A stretch of 64,000 nt of DNA from Vibrio ponticus. Lineage in GTDB: Bacteria; Pseudomonadota; Gammaproteobacteria; Enterobacterales; Vibrionaceae. The notes under the pieces are model-generated. The model made no database searches. It saw only the letters and a list, made by a program, of their open reading frames with translations, and was not told where the DNA came from. The stretch lies in assembly GCF_009938225.1 (NCBI RefSeq), contig NZ_AP019658.1, positions 1 to 64,000 of the forward strand, in the 5' to 3' direction. Made by a program: the position numbers and the translations under genes. Every line of letters starts with the position of its first letter. Position 1 is the stretch's first letter. Below are positions 53,399-61,356 of the stretch, piece after piece.

Positions 53399-55609
53399 AT
53401 GATGGTTGGTCTTCGGTATCGATTGCCGCTCAAAGTGGCTTTAGCACTGACGTTAGCTATCGTCAGTGCGCTTTGGTTAGGTTGGGAGAAGCCGTACTGG
53501 GCGGCATTCTCTGTTGTGGTGATGGCGGTGACAGAGTCAACCGGTCACTCACTCAAGAAAGGACGCCAACGTATCGTCGGCACTTTTTTTGGTGTGTTGG
53601 TCGCGTTTGTTATGATTGGGCTCTATGCCCAGCAGCCAATCGAATTACTCGTTTGCTATAGCCTGTTTGCCGCGCTTTGTGTTTATCACCAAACTAACCC
53701 TCGTAACGGTTACGCTTGGTCTATCGCGATGATGGTCGCTACGTTAGTGATGGTGATGGGCGGCTTCTCTGGCACGCAAACATTCACTGTTGCGGTGTTA
53801 CGTATTCAAGAAACGATTCTTGGCGTGGTCTGTTTTTCTCTGGTGTTCAGTTTGTTGTGGCCGGCATCAAGCCGCACGCTATTACTGCAAACGCTGCAAA
53901 GTTACTTTGATCAGCAAGCAGCATTAGTGGCTGAAATCATCTCAGACTTGGAGCAAACGGGGCATCTACGCCGTGATTACTCGTTAGGTAACAGTATTAA
54001 ACGCTTAAGTCGTTTAGAAGACTTGATCCATGCGGCGATGGCGGACAGCTATGAGTTAAGCAGTGCAGAGCAAAAATGGCAGCAACTGCTGAAACAGCAA
54101 AATCAGTGGACTTTGCTTTGCGGTCATTTGTATGAAGCGACTCGCTTAGTCGATAAGCCATTCAGTCAAACTCAGCAAGATGAAATTAAGCGAGTGCTCG
54201 ACCATTTGTTGCTGCGTGCTCAGCGAGCATCTACGTTGCTACAAATTCGCCTTGCTCAAGACTCTTGGCTTGAGTATGACCAGTTGGCAGAGAAATTAGA
54301 TAACCCAGTCGCAGCGAGTATTGATCTACAGCCACAACCTGATGATGCGGGGCATTCTCATGGCGCGCTAAGGGCGATGGAGAAGATCCTCAATCAAATG
54401 GACGCTTACCATCATAAAATGCACGCTACCTTGCTGGAGGCGCTGGGTTTTACGCATCATTCATTGGCTACTGAACAAGAAGAGAAAACCCAGTTTCAAG
54501 CCAACCTGAGTGCTCAAAAGCGCCCATGGTTGAGTATTGATCCTGAGCGCGCGATTAATGCGCTTAAAGTCTCCATCATGTTGTGGATCTCAATGGCACT
54601 GTGGCTCTATGTACCAACACCCGGTGGACCGATGATTGTTCTGTTTGGTGGCGCTTTTGGTGCTGTAGTGCTGTCGATGCCGTTTGCGAGTACTCGCTCA
54701 TTGCTGTTTTACATGCTCGGTTGGGCGGGCGTTGTGTTGCTGCAATACATCTTCATTTTGCCGCACTTTAGTGAAATCTGGCAGCTAGGAGGCTTTTACT
54801 TTATCAACAGCTTTGTGATTTGGTTTGTCTTCAATCAGCCGCAGCAGATTTTCCATCGCTTACTTGGCACGATGAACTTAGTGTTGATGACCAACAGTGC
54901 GATGCAACTGACGCCCACTTATGACATTCAATATTCGCTACTGGTGTTAATGCTGTTTACCTTTGGCATGTTGGTGATTTTCTTTGTCAATCATGGGGTG
55001 TTTTCAGCCAACCCAGAGCGCGTATTTTTGCGTCAATTAGGGCATTTTCGTCGCAGCTTGCAGGCAAACTTACAAAGTTTATTAACCTCGCAACGTCAAC
55101 CCTGGGTAACCTTTGTTAGTCCCGTTGCGGTCAAAGCAGTGGCGGGTGCAGAGGCGGCGATTAATGTGATCAATTGGCAGATGTATCCAGAACTGGATAA
55201 AGCCGAAGCCGAACAGTTGATCGCTCGAGCCTATAGCTTGTGTTTGCATTATCGCGCATTTGCTGACAGCTATCGTCAATGGCAGCAAAGTAGTTTCCAT
55301 GCGGGTATCGATAGATTGATTCAACGCTCGATAGCTGAGATGACCAAATTGCTCGATACCAGCATGATTAGCGAAGATAACCGACATCATGCCATTGTGT
55401 TACGCCAGTTGCAGCAGCAACTACAGCACTATTTGTATGGCTTTGAGGGGAGCTCTCCGCTGCAAATTGCGTTTAGTCAGCCGCAAGCGGATCAGAGCTA
55501 TCAGCTATTGGTGTCGATGCAAATCTTGGTTGAATCTTTACAGCAATTGCAGCAAGACACCAGCGTGAAGGACTTTTATCAACTGCGCTTATCGCCGTTT
55601 ACGATTTAG
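53399..55609 (+). CDS. FUSC-family aromatic acid efflux pump (AaeB-like)
   Basis: A 736-residue inner-membrane protein with two membrane halves (about residues 10-165 and 385-525), each followed by a cytoplasmic helical region. WEKPYWAAFSVVVMAVTEST near 29 and LWLYVPTPGGPMIVLFGGAF near 400 are FUSC hallmarks. Last gene of the operon. Substrate expected to be aromatic carboxylic acids by analogy with AaeB. No clear terminator follows. Confidence 0.9.
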   Translation: MMVGLRYRLPLKVALALTLAIVSALWLGWEKPYWAAFSVVVMAVTESTGHSLKKGRQRIVGTFFGVLVAFVMIGLYAQQPIELLVCYSLFAALCVYHQTNPRNGYAWSIAMMVATLVMVMGGFSGTQTFTVAVLRIQETILGVVCFSLVFSLLWPASSRTLLLQTLQSYFDQQAALVAEIISDLEQTGHLRRDYSLGNSIKRLSRLEDLIHAAMADSYELSSAEQKWQQLLKQQNQWTLLCGHLYEATRLVDKPFSQTQQDEIKRVLDHLLLRAQRASTLLQIRLAQDSWLEYDQLAEKLDNPVAASIDLQPQPDDAGHSHGALRAMEKILNQMDAYHHKMHATLLEALGFTHHSLATEQEEKTQFQANLSAQKRPWLSIDPERAINALKVSIMLWISMALWLYVPTPGGPMIVLFGGAFGAVVLSMPFASTRSLLFYMLGWAGVVLLQYIFILPHFSEIWQLGGFYFINSFVIWFVFNQPQQIFHRLLGTMNLVLMTNSAMQLTPTYDIQYSLLVLMLFTFGMLVIFFVNHGVFSANPERVFLRQLGHFRRSLQANLQSLLTSQRQPWVTFVSPVAVKAVAGAEAAINVINWQMYPELDKAEAEQLIARAYSLCLHYRAFADSYRQWQQSSFHAGIDRLIQRSIAEMTKLLDTSMISEDNRHHAIVLRQLQQQLQHYLYGFEGSSPLQIAFSQPQADQSYQLLVSMQILVESLQQLQQDTSVKDFYQLRLSPFTI

Positions 55610-55752
55610 CCAGTGCTATCTATGGTGAGGACTGTTGATAGGCATCAATCTTGGGTGAGAATTTGTTATTTTGTCATCAATTGTTGTCGAGTTAGTCACA
55701 AAAATTCTTTAAGATGCGCTATCAAAATTTGTCGTTAGCCATGGAATTTCAC

Positions 55753-56562
55753 ATGTACAAACTGGTTGCCTTAGATATGGATGGCACACTGCTTAACTCG
55801 CAAAAAGCCATCACCCCTCGTACCAAGCAAGCCATTCAAGCCGCGCGTGATAAAGGCGTGGTCGTGGTGCTTGCATCCGGCCGACCTCTAGAAGGTATGC
55901 TGACCTCATTGTCTGAGCTGGAAATGCACAGCGATCAAGATTACGTGTTGAGCTACAACGCGTCATTGGTACAGCGCGTAGCGAGCAAAGAGGTGATTCG
56001 CAAACAAATTCTAACCGGATTGGATGCAAAAAATATCGCCAGCCTCGCTCGTGATTTAGGTACATTTGTGCATGCTTTCTCACCTGAGCGCGGTTTGATC
56101 ACAGAAGCGGATAATCCGTACACCAAGCACGAATCTGATATCAACGGCGTACCAAGCACCGTGATGGATTTCACTGAGCTTTCTGATGATGAAGAGATCA
56201 TCAAAGTTATGATGGTGGCAGAAGCATCAATCCTAACGGGTGCGATTGAACAACTACCAGCGGAGCTTTACCAGCAATACACCGTAGTGCAAAGCGCGCC
56301 ATTCTTCCTTGAAATCATGAATGCCAATAGTAACAAAGGCACTGGCGTTGCCATGCTTGCCGAGCATCTAGGTTTTGATGCAAGTGAAGTGATTTGTATG
56401 GGTGATGCAGGTAACGATCACCATATGATTAAGTACGCCGGTCTTGGCGTCGCGATGGGTAACGCAACGGATGATATTAAAGCGTTGGCGAATCATATTA
56501 CCCTTAGCAACGACGAAGATGGTGTAGCGGTAGTGATTGAAGATTTTATTCTTAATGCTTAA
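55753..56562 (+). CDS. yidA: Cof-type HAD-superfamily sugar-phosphatase (YidA-like)
   Basis: A 269-residue HAD phosphatase, one residue shorter than E. coli YidA. Motif I is LDMDGTLLNS at residue 7, motif II is VLASGRPLEGM near 42, motif III/IV is CMGDAGNDHHMIKYAGLGVA near 216, and the cap domain is type IIb. It probably removes phosphate from sugar phosphates in the cytoplasm. I chose MYKLVALDMDG at 55753 to match the family; ATG at 55741 is also in frame. Confidence 0.88.
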   Translation: MYKLVALDMDGTLLNSQKAITPRTKQAIQAARDKGVVVVLASGRPLEGMLTSLSELEMHSDQDYVLSYNASLVQRVASKEVIRKQILTGLDAKNIASLARDLGTFVHAFSPERGLITEADNPYTKHESDINGVPSTVMDFTELSDDEEIIKVMMVAEASILTGAIEQLPAELYQQYTVVQSAPFFLEIMNANSNKGTGVAMLAEHLGFDASEVICMGDAGNDHHMIKYAGLGVAMGNATDDIKALANHITLSNDEDGVAVVIEDFILNA

Positions 56563-56586
56563 TTAAGGTTTGTCTTTGTTGAAGAG

Positions 56587-56619
56587 GTGGCTGTTCACGG
56601 TGGTGAATGGCCATTTTTT
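56587..56619 (+). terminator. Terminator after the yidA-like gene
   Basis: TGGCTGTTCAC and GTGAATGGCCA pair imperfectly around GGTG and are followed by seven T. Confidence 0.7.
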
Positions 56620-56663
56620 TATGTTGGACTCAAACTTTGTCATTCTCTCGCTTTCGCGCACAA

Positions 56664-56906
56664 GACTCAAACTCTGTCATTCCACGCGAAGGCGGGGAAT
56701 CTGGCTTTTGTTGATTCGGTAACTTAGTGAGTGGGTATGTCCCGCTTAGTAGTCTGCCGCTTTCTTTCACTTGGTGTAAGCGGTCCAGTTACTCTTTGTC
56801 TTTCCAAAGAGTAACCAGAAAGGCGCTTTAGTCTGCTGGTGTGGTCCGGTCGGTTTTAGGCGTTCCCGACGCCGAAAACCTAAAAATGCTGTCCTGCATT
56901 TTTACC
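56664..56906 (+). repeat. Mosaic hairpin repeat, copy A (complete)
   Basis: The unit begins GACTCAAACTCTGTCATTCC, has an ATTCCACGCGAAGGCGGGGAAT palindrome split at its centre, a module with TATGTCCCGCTTAGTAGTC and AAGCGGTCCAGTTACTC, then three hairpins: stem arms at 56788-56798/56805-56815, 56852-56863/56869-56880, and 56881-56889/56896-56904. It is not coding. Related copies lie at 57410, 57518, 57700 and, inverted, at 59561. Bases 56907-57090 otherwise hold only a fragment of the first module near 56950. Confidence 0.8.
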
Positions 56907-57102
56907 TAGTGTTGTAGTTGTATCGGCTAGGTCATTTTGGGGTGCTAGACTCAAATTTTATTATTCCCGCGTAGGCGCTTTATCCTAGTTATCGACACTT
57001 CATCTCCTATTTCCGGCAATTCGTCGCACAGGAATTTTTGACGCCATAACTTCAATTATTATTACCGCATCAAACGACAACGTTAAATGAAAGGGTAATA
57101 AA

Positions 57103-57399
57103 ATGAATCAAGCAATGCACACAACCGAGCAGCAGGAACATGTACTGGCTCAAGTAAAGAAAATCAAAGAGTTTTATTCTCACCTAACTCACTACTTGTC
57201 GGTAATATGCCTATTGTTTGTTATTAATTTCGTGGCTGGTACAGAGGATCTTTGGGCAATTTATCCCGCTTTAGGCTGGGGGATCTTTATCGTTTCACAT
57301 GCGATTAAGGCATTTGAGCCGTTTAATTTCTTGGGTTATGACTGGGAGAAAAAGGAAGTGGAGAAGCGGTTAAATAAGTTAAATAACCGTGATGCTTAG
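57103..57399 (+). CDS. 2TM-domain small membrane protein
   Basis: A 98-residue protein with the pattern of the 2TM domain: AQVKKIKEFYSHLTHYLSVI, first membrane segment about 31-48, DLWAIYPALGWGIFIVSHAI with the second segment about 53-72, then a charged tail (FLGYDWEKKEVEKRL). Such domains also occur fused to sensor kinases; here it stands alone amid repeats. Function unknown. Confidence 0.82.
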   Translation: MNQAMHTTEQQEHVLAQVKKIKEFYSHLTHYLSVICLLFVINFVAGTEDLWAIYPALGWGIFIVSHAIKAFEPFNFLGYDWEKKEVEKRLNKLNNRDA

Positions 57400-57409
57400 C
57401 TTGCTGGAT

Positions 57410-57517
57410 AGGTATGTCCCGCTTAGTAGTGTGTCGCTTTCTTTCGCTTGGTGTAAGCGGTCCAGTTACTCTTTGTCTTACCGTGATGATTTGCTACTCA
57501 TGCGCTTTTGAACGATA
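57410..57517 (+). repeat. Mosaic repeat, copy B (partial)
   Basis: Contains the TATGTCCCGCTTAGTAGT module and the GTAAGCGGTCCAGTTACTC segment, then TTACCGTGATGATTTGCTAC in place of the hairpins. The second half is nearly identical to copy C, so B and C are a tandem duplication. Confidence 0.78.
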
Positions 57518-57699
57518 GACTCAAACTTTGTCATTCCACGCGAAGGCGGGGAATCTTGGTTTTTGTTTTTTGATTCGGTGACTTAGTGAGTGGGTATGTC
57601 CCGCTTAGTAGTTTGTCGCTCTCTTTTGCTTGGTGTAAGCGGTCCAGTTACTCTTTGCCTTATCGTGATGATTTGCTACTCATGTGCTTCTGAACGATA
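57518..57699 (+). repeat. Mosaic repeat, copy C (first two modules)
   Basis: Begins GACTCAAACTTTGTCATTCC, continues through the TATGTCCCGCTTAGTAGT module and ends GATTTGCTACTCATGTGC then GAACGATA, as copy B does. The three-hairpin module is absent. Confidence 0.8.
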
Positions 57700-57950
57700 G
57701 ACTCAACCTTTGTCATTCCACGCGAAGGCGGGGAATCTTGGTTTTTGTTTTTTTTGATTCGGTGACTTGGTTAGTAGGTATGTCCCGCTTAGTAGTCTGC
57801 CGTTTTCTTTCACTTTGCGATAAGCGGTCCAGTTACTCTTTGTCTTACCAAAGAGTAACCAGAAAGGCGCTTTAGTCTGCTGGTGTGGTCCGGTCGGTTT
57901 TAGGCGTTCCCGACGCCGAAAACCTAAAAATTCTGTCCTGAATTTTTACC
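57700..57950 (+). repeat. Mosaic hairpin repeat, copy D (complete)
   Basis: Has all modules of copy A. Its third hairpin reads TAAAAATTC / GAATTTTTA (57925-57933 and 57940-57948), where copy A has TAAAAATGC / GCATTTTTA, a paired change that keeps the stem. Bases 57951-58371 show no gene or repeat that I can support. Confidence 0.8.
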
Positions 57951-58371
57951 TTGGGCGATGCATATCTTTGGCTGTTTGGAAGGATCTACTGTTTAGTGAA
58001 TGAATGGCTAATATTGATATATAGTTGTGACTCGGATTTGCCCCATTCTGTTTTAGTTAAACCTATCAATAATGTGAAGTAAGCAATCTAATGGGATACA
58101 TTTTCTCACCAAGGACGAGGCTGGCTTATGTAATGATCCCACATGTATCGACGGGGGTAACTGCGTTTTTGATTGACATTCTGTTATTCCACTTCTACAG
58201 TTGCCGCGATTTATTTCATTTCTAATTTCACTGGAGAGTTTTTGCTAGAGTCCCGAACAATTGCACGTTCATAGTCCAAAGCGACTAGAGAACATTTAAA
58301 AAGCCAAATACCCGCCTTCATTATTTGATAGGTGGTAATTCTTTGCAATTGTAAAAAATGGGATTACTCCA

Positions 58372-58629
58372 GTGAACATATCTAAAAACGATCAACGCGT
58401 TTTACACGTACTCGCACTTGGTGGCGAAATTCACTATTGCCGTGAAAAAGGCAAAGTCCTTGAAGTTGTCTGCTATACCCGTGACGGAGCCGTACTGTCT
58501 AACTGTACGCTTGATATCTTCAAACGCTTAAAAAGCAAGAAACTCATTAGCTCGAAAAAAGGCCAGCCTTATCGTATTACTCGATTAGGGGCTAATTCAG
58601 TTCGATCGCAAATGTTTCAACGCTGTTAA
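58372..58629 (+). CDS. yjhX: YjhX-family toxin-like protein
   Basis: An 85-residue protein that closely follows E. coli YjhX: NISKNDQRVLHVLALGGEIH at the start, VCYTRDGAVLSNCTLDIFKR near 33-52, then KKLISSKKGQPYRITRLG. The start is GTG, fixed by the family N-terminus. YjhX has been described as the toxin of the YjhX-YjhQ pair, where YjhQ is a GNAT protein. Here a GNAT gene lies about 200 bases downstream on the same strand, so a toxin-antitoxin-like pair is conceivable but unproven. Confidence 0.88.
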   Translation: MNISKNDQRVLHVLALGGEIHYCREKGKVLEVVCYTRDGAVLSNCTLDIFKRLKSKKLISSKKGQPYRITRLGANSVRSQMFQRC

Positions 58630-58829
58630 ACCAGAGTAATTTCTGACTGCATATCTCGTTTAGATATGTGGAAGTATTCAGAAAAAACGCTGCGCTTTAA
58701 TGGCTTTGTAAAGAGACGTTTGATAATCGCTGAGAGTTGTCCCAACTTATTCTTGAATATCGGTTCCTGTTTCAATTAAGCCAAGCGCAGTAATCACAAA
58801 TTAACAACTATTTTGGAGTAAATATCGTA

Positions 58830-59318
58830 ATGATTAAGCTAATTGACCCGCAAGTAAGTAAATCTGACCTAGACAAAGTACATGATTTACTCAATAGATG
58901 TTTGAGCAATAGTGAGTCGTTCAAATTTCTAACCACTTCGTTGGTAGAATTTGACACTGCTGACATTGAAGGAATACTAGAAGAACAAATGAACAATGGT
59001 GTCGAGTTCTTGGTATATGAGAACGAAGATAATTTCGATGGTTTATTGCTGTGTAAGTCCAGTAAGTGGGAAGGATTCGAGTTATTTCTGTTAGTTGTGG
59101 ACAGCCATAGTCAAAACAAAGGTATTGGACAGCAGCTTGTTTCACAGTGTATAGAGATGGTGAAGAATACTTCTTATCAATCAGTTGATGCATCAGTATA
59201 TTCAGACAATAAAAGAATGCTCAGGCTTCTAATTAAAAATGACTTTAGACCGATCGACATTAAATTCCACGTAAGAGCTGACGGGATGGATATGATTAAG
59301 CTGAGAAAGTACATATAG
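58830..59318 (+). CDS. GNAT-family acetyltransferase
   Basis: A 162-residue N-acetyltransferase. FELFLLVVDSHSQNKGIGQQ near 85-104 is the acetyl-CoA binding motif A (QNKGIG), and VYSDNKRMLRLLIKNDFRPI follows near 129. It lies downstream of yjhX on the same strand, matching the toxin/GNAT order of E. coli yjhX-yjhQ in outline; similarity to YjhQ itself was not established. Codon use is AT-rich compared with nearby housekeeping genes, which suggests acquired DNA. Confidence 0.83.
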   Translation: MIKLIDPQVSKSDLDKVHDLLNRCLSNSESFKFLTTSLVEFDTADIEGILEEQMNNGVEFLVYENEDNFDGLLLCKSSKWEGFELFLLVVDSHSQNKGIGQQLVSQCIEMVKNTSYQSVDASVYSDNKRMLRLLIKNDFRPIDIKFHVRADGMDMIKLRKYI

Positions 59319-59344
59319 GTGCTGTTTTCTCTCTAAATTGATAA

Positions 59345-59375
59345 AGCCCCGAGCATCGATTCGGGGCTCTTGTAT
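59345..59375 (+). terminator. Terminator after the GNAT gene
   Basis: AGCCCCGA (59345-59352) and TCGGGGCT (59361-59368) form an 8-bp stem; the T tail is weak (CTTGTATTT). Bases 59376-59560 show no supportable gene. Confidence 0.65.
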
Positions 59376-59560
59376 TTCAAACGGTATCTATTTTCGTTAA
59401 CGTCGTTACGGCTGTAATCAGCTATCGAGAATACGTTGGACATCTATGTGTTGGTAAGTGATCTACTTGAGCAATATTGGACAGTCGTCGAAGCGAGTGA
59501 AACTTCCTTTAACACACCTTTGTCCAAAAACGATTCAGTTAACATTGCTACATCATTAAG

Positions 59561-59733
59561 CAAAAATGCAGGATAGCATTTTTAGGTTTTCGGCGTCGGG
59601 AACGCCTAAAACCGGCTGAACAACGCGCGCAATACAAAAGCGCCTTTCTGGTTACTCTTTGGTAAGACAAAGAGTAACTGGACCGCTGACTACAACGGTA
59701 AAGAAATCGGCAGTCTAATAAGCGGTACATACA
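59561..59733 (-). repeat. Mosaic hairpin repeat, copy E (inverted)
   Basis: Read on the minus strand, it contains the AGTTACTCTTTG hairpin, the GGTTTTAGGCGT / ACGCCGAAAACC hairpin and the TAAAAATGC / GCATTTTT hairpin found in copies A and D. The sequence between them has diverged (CGCGCGCAATACAAAAGCGC region). Confidence 0.75.
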
Positions 59734-59916
59734 GCAACACTAAGCCAAAAATGATCCATCTCCGATATTTACAAATTCCCCAATAAGATTCTCATTTGCT
59801 GAAACTGCAATCTCGAATCATCGAGAACCTTGTGTAACCATGAGTGCGTTTGAAGCAAGGCTCTTCAATAGAATATTAAGTGCGATTAACCGAGAGCCGA
59901 ATAAAGGAAAAAGGCG

Positions 59917-60561
59917 ATGGATCTTATTGCGATATCAAGTTTCGTTTTTCTCGCAGCACTGCTGGTGATTTCTCCGGGACCCAACGGCGTTTTGATTGTC
60001 CGGACAGCAACACTGTATGGCTCGAAGGCTGCCTATTTCAATATATTGGGCTTTCTGGGGGCATTCTATATTCACGGCACCCTTTCCATCTTAGGGATCT
60101 CTTTACTGCTAGTGCAGTCGGCGCAGGCTTTCTTGGTGTTTAAGGTGCTGGGTGCTGCCTATCTTTGCTGGATGGGCGTTCAGTCGATTCTTTCTGCAAG
60201 GAAAAAACCAATAAATATCGACCCTGATATCAAAGAGAGTAACCGCGAACTCTCGTTTAAAGAAGCATGGCTACAAGGCTTTATCACCAACGTGCTTAAC
60301 CCTAAAGTGTCGATGTTTTATCTCGCGGTTTTTCCCCAGTTTATTTCTTTAAGTCAAAGCCCTCAAAATGCTTATTTGTTGGTGACCTTACATGCCTGTG
60401 TGAACTTTATTTGGTTTGCTGGGGTGATCACTTTGCTGTCTAAAGTTGGGCAAAAAGTGCGTCACGGTAGAGCGAATGGTTGGTTAAAATCTGTTACGGG
60501 CGTGGTGTTTGTTGGTTTTGGACTTAAGCTATTATTTCTCAAATCGTTGGTAAGCCAATAG
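59917..60561 (+). CDS. LysE/RhtB-family amino acid exporter
   Basis: A 214-residue inner-membrane protein with six segments. The family signature VISPGPNGVLIVRTATLYGS lies near 17-36, and the block LQGFITNVLNPKVSMFYLAV near 118-137. LysE-family members export amino acids such as lysine, threonine or homoserine lactone-like compounds; the substrate is not clear. AAGGAAAAAGG precedes the ATG. A methyltransferase gene follows by 24 bases on the same strand. Confidence 0.9.
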   Translation: MDLIAISSFVFLAALLVISPGPNGVLIVRTATLYGSKAAYFNILGFLGAFYIHGTLSILGISLLLVQSAQAFLVFKVLGAAYLCWMGVQSILSARKKPINIDPDIKESNRELSFKEAWLQGFITNVLNPKVSMFYLAVFPQFISLSQSPQNAYLLVTLHACVNFIWFAGVITLLSKVGQKVRHGRANGWLKSVTGVVFVGFGLKLLFLKSLVSQ

Positions 60562-60585
60562 TCGGTTTAGTTAGGAGTTTTTATT

Positions 60586-61296
60586 TTGAGTGAACAATAC
60601 AATGACGAAGTATCTAAGCACTATGCCGCTTACCGTCCACCTATCCACCAAATGATCCTTAAATCGCTATTGGACAATAAGCCTAGATTTGAGTTTGGAT
60701 TAGATATCGGTTGTGGCACTGGTGTGTCAACGCTCGCGCTTAGCCCATATTGCGCCGAGGTGGTCGGTGTTGAACCTAGCGAGGCGATGCTTAACCAGGC
60801 GCAAACTATCGTCAATGCACGCTACTTAGTTGGGGATGGGGAAAACATCCCGCTTTCCGATAACACAGCGGATGTGATTACCTTCGCCGGTTCACTTTAT
60901 TACGCCAAGTCTGATGCGTTAGTTAAAGAACTGCAACGTGTTGGTGCAGACAAGGCTTTAGTCATCGCGTATGACTTCGAGGTGCAACTGGCTAAGTTCA
61001 TGCAACACTTGGGTATTGAGATTGCGTCAAGCTCATCAGGTTACGATCATGCCATCAACTTTAGTGATTGCGAGCCACTGCAAGAGCTTGCTTGTGAGCA
61101 GGGTTGTATTGAGCTTGAATTAGATAGCCAACAACTGGCACATGTACTCTTTTCGTCCTCTACATGCTACCAAAGGTTGGTCGATAAATTTGGCGCTGAC
61201 GGCGTTTTTGAGTTGGTTGTTGAGCAACTGAATCAGTTGGCAAAGCTGCATTGTGTAGAAGTGCGGACTTATCAATCGATCTATCGTTTGAATTAA
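60586..61296 (+). CDS. Class I SAM-dependent methyltransferase
   Basis: A 236-residue methyltransferase with motif I LDIGCGTGVSTLALSP near 40, post-I VVGVEPSEAML near 61, GDGENIPLSDNTADVITFAG near 83 and a substrate-specific C-terminal part. The start is TTG at 60586, supported by AGGAG 8 bases upstream; no in-frame ATG gives a full N-terminus. Substrate unknown. Confidence 0.87.
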   Translation: MSEQYNDEVSKHYAAYRPPIHQMILKSLLDNKPRFEFGLDIGCGTGVSTLALSPYCAEVVGVEPSEAMLNQAQTIVNARYLVGDGENIPLSDNTADVITFAGSLYYAKSDALVKELQRVGADKALVIAYDFEVQLAKFMQHLGIEIASSSSGYDHAINFSDCEPLQELACEQGCIELELDSQQLAHVLFSSSTCYQRLVDKFGADGVFELVVEQLNQLAKLHCVEVRTYQSIYRLN

Positions 61297-61311
61297 GACC
61301 AATATGATAAA

Positions 61312-61343
61312 TCAGAGCGGGGTAGGCGATTCCCCGCTCATCT
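61312..61343. terminator. Terminator between convergent genes
   Basis: GAGCGGGG and CCCCGCTC pair around TAGGCGATT. Short T runs follow on the plus strand; the A/T context on the other side is weak. Confidence 0.65.
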
Positions 61344-61356
61344 TAATCGTTCTTGA

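Noticed and set aside
57684..57875. Plus-strand open frame of 63 codons
   Set aside because: It lies entirely inside mosaic repeat copies C and D; the same peptide reading appears in copy E, so it reflects the repeat and not a gene.
58630..58829. Possible integron attC (VCR) site between yjhX and the GNAT gene
   Set aside because: Some inverted segments exist (around GTTGTCCCAAC), but the conserved GTTRRRY core and paired boxes of a Vibrio attC were not found.
59548..59730. Minus-strand open frame of 60 codons with Arg-rich sequence
   Set aside because: It is the reading of inverted repeat copy E; no ribosome site and no family-like sequence.
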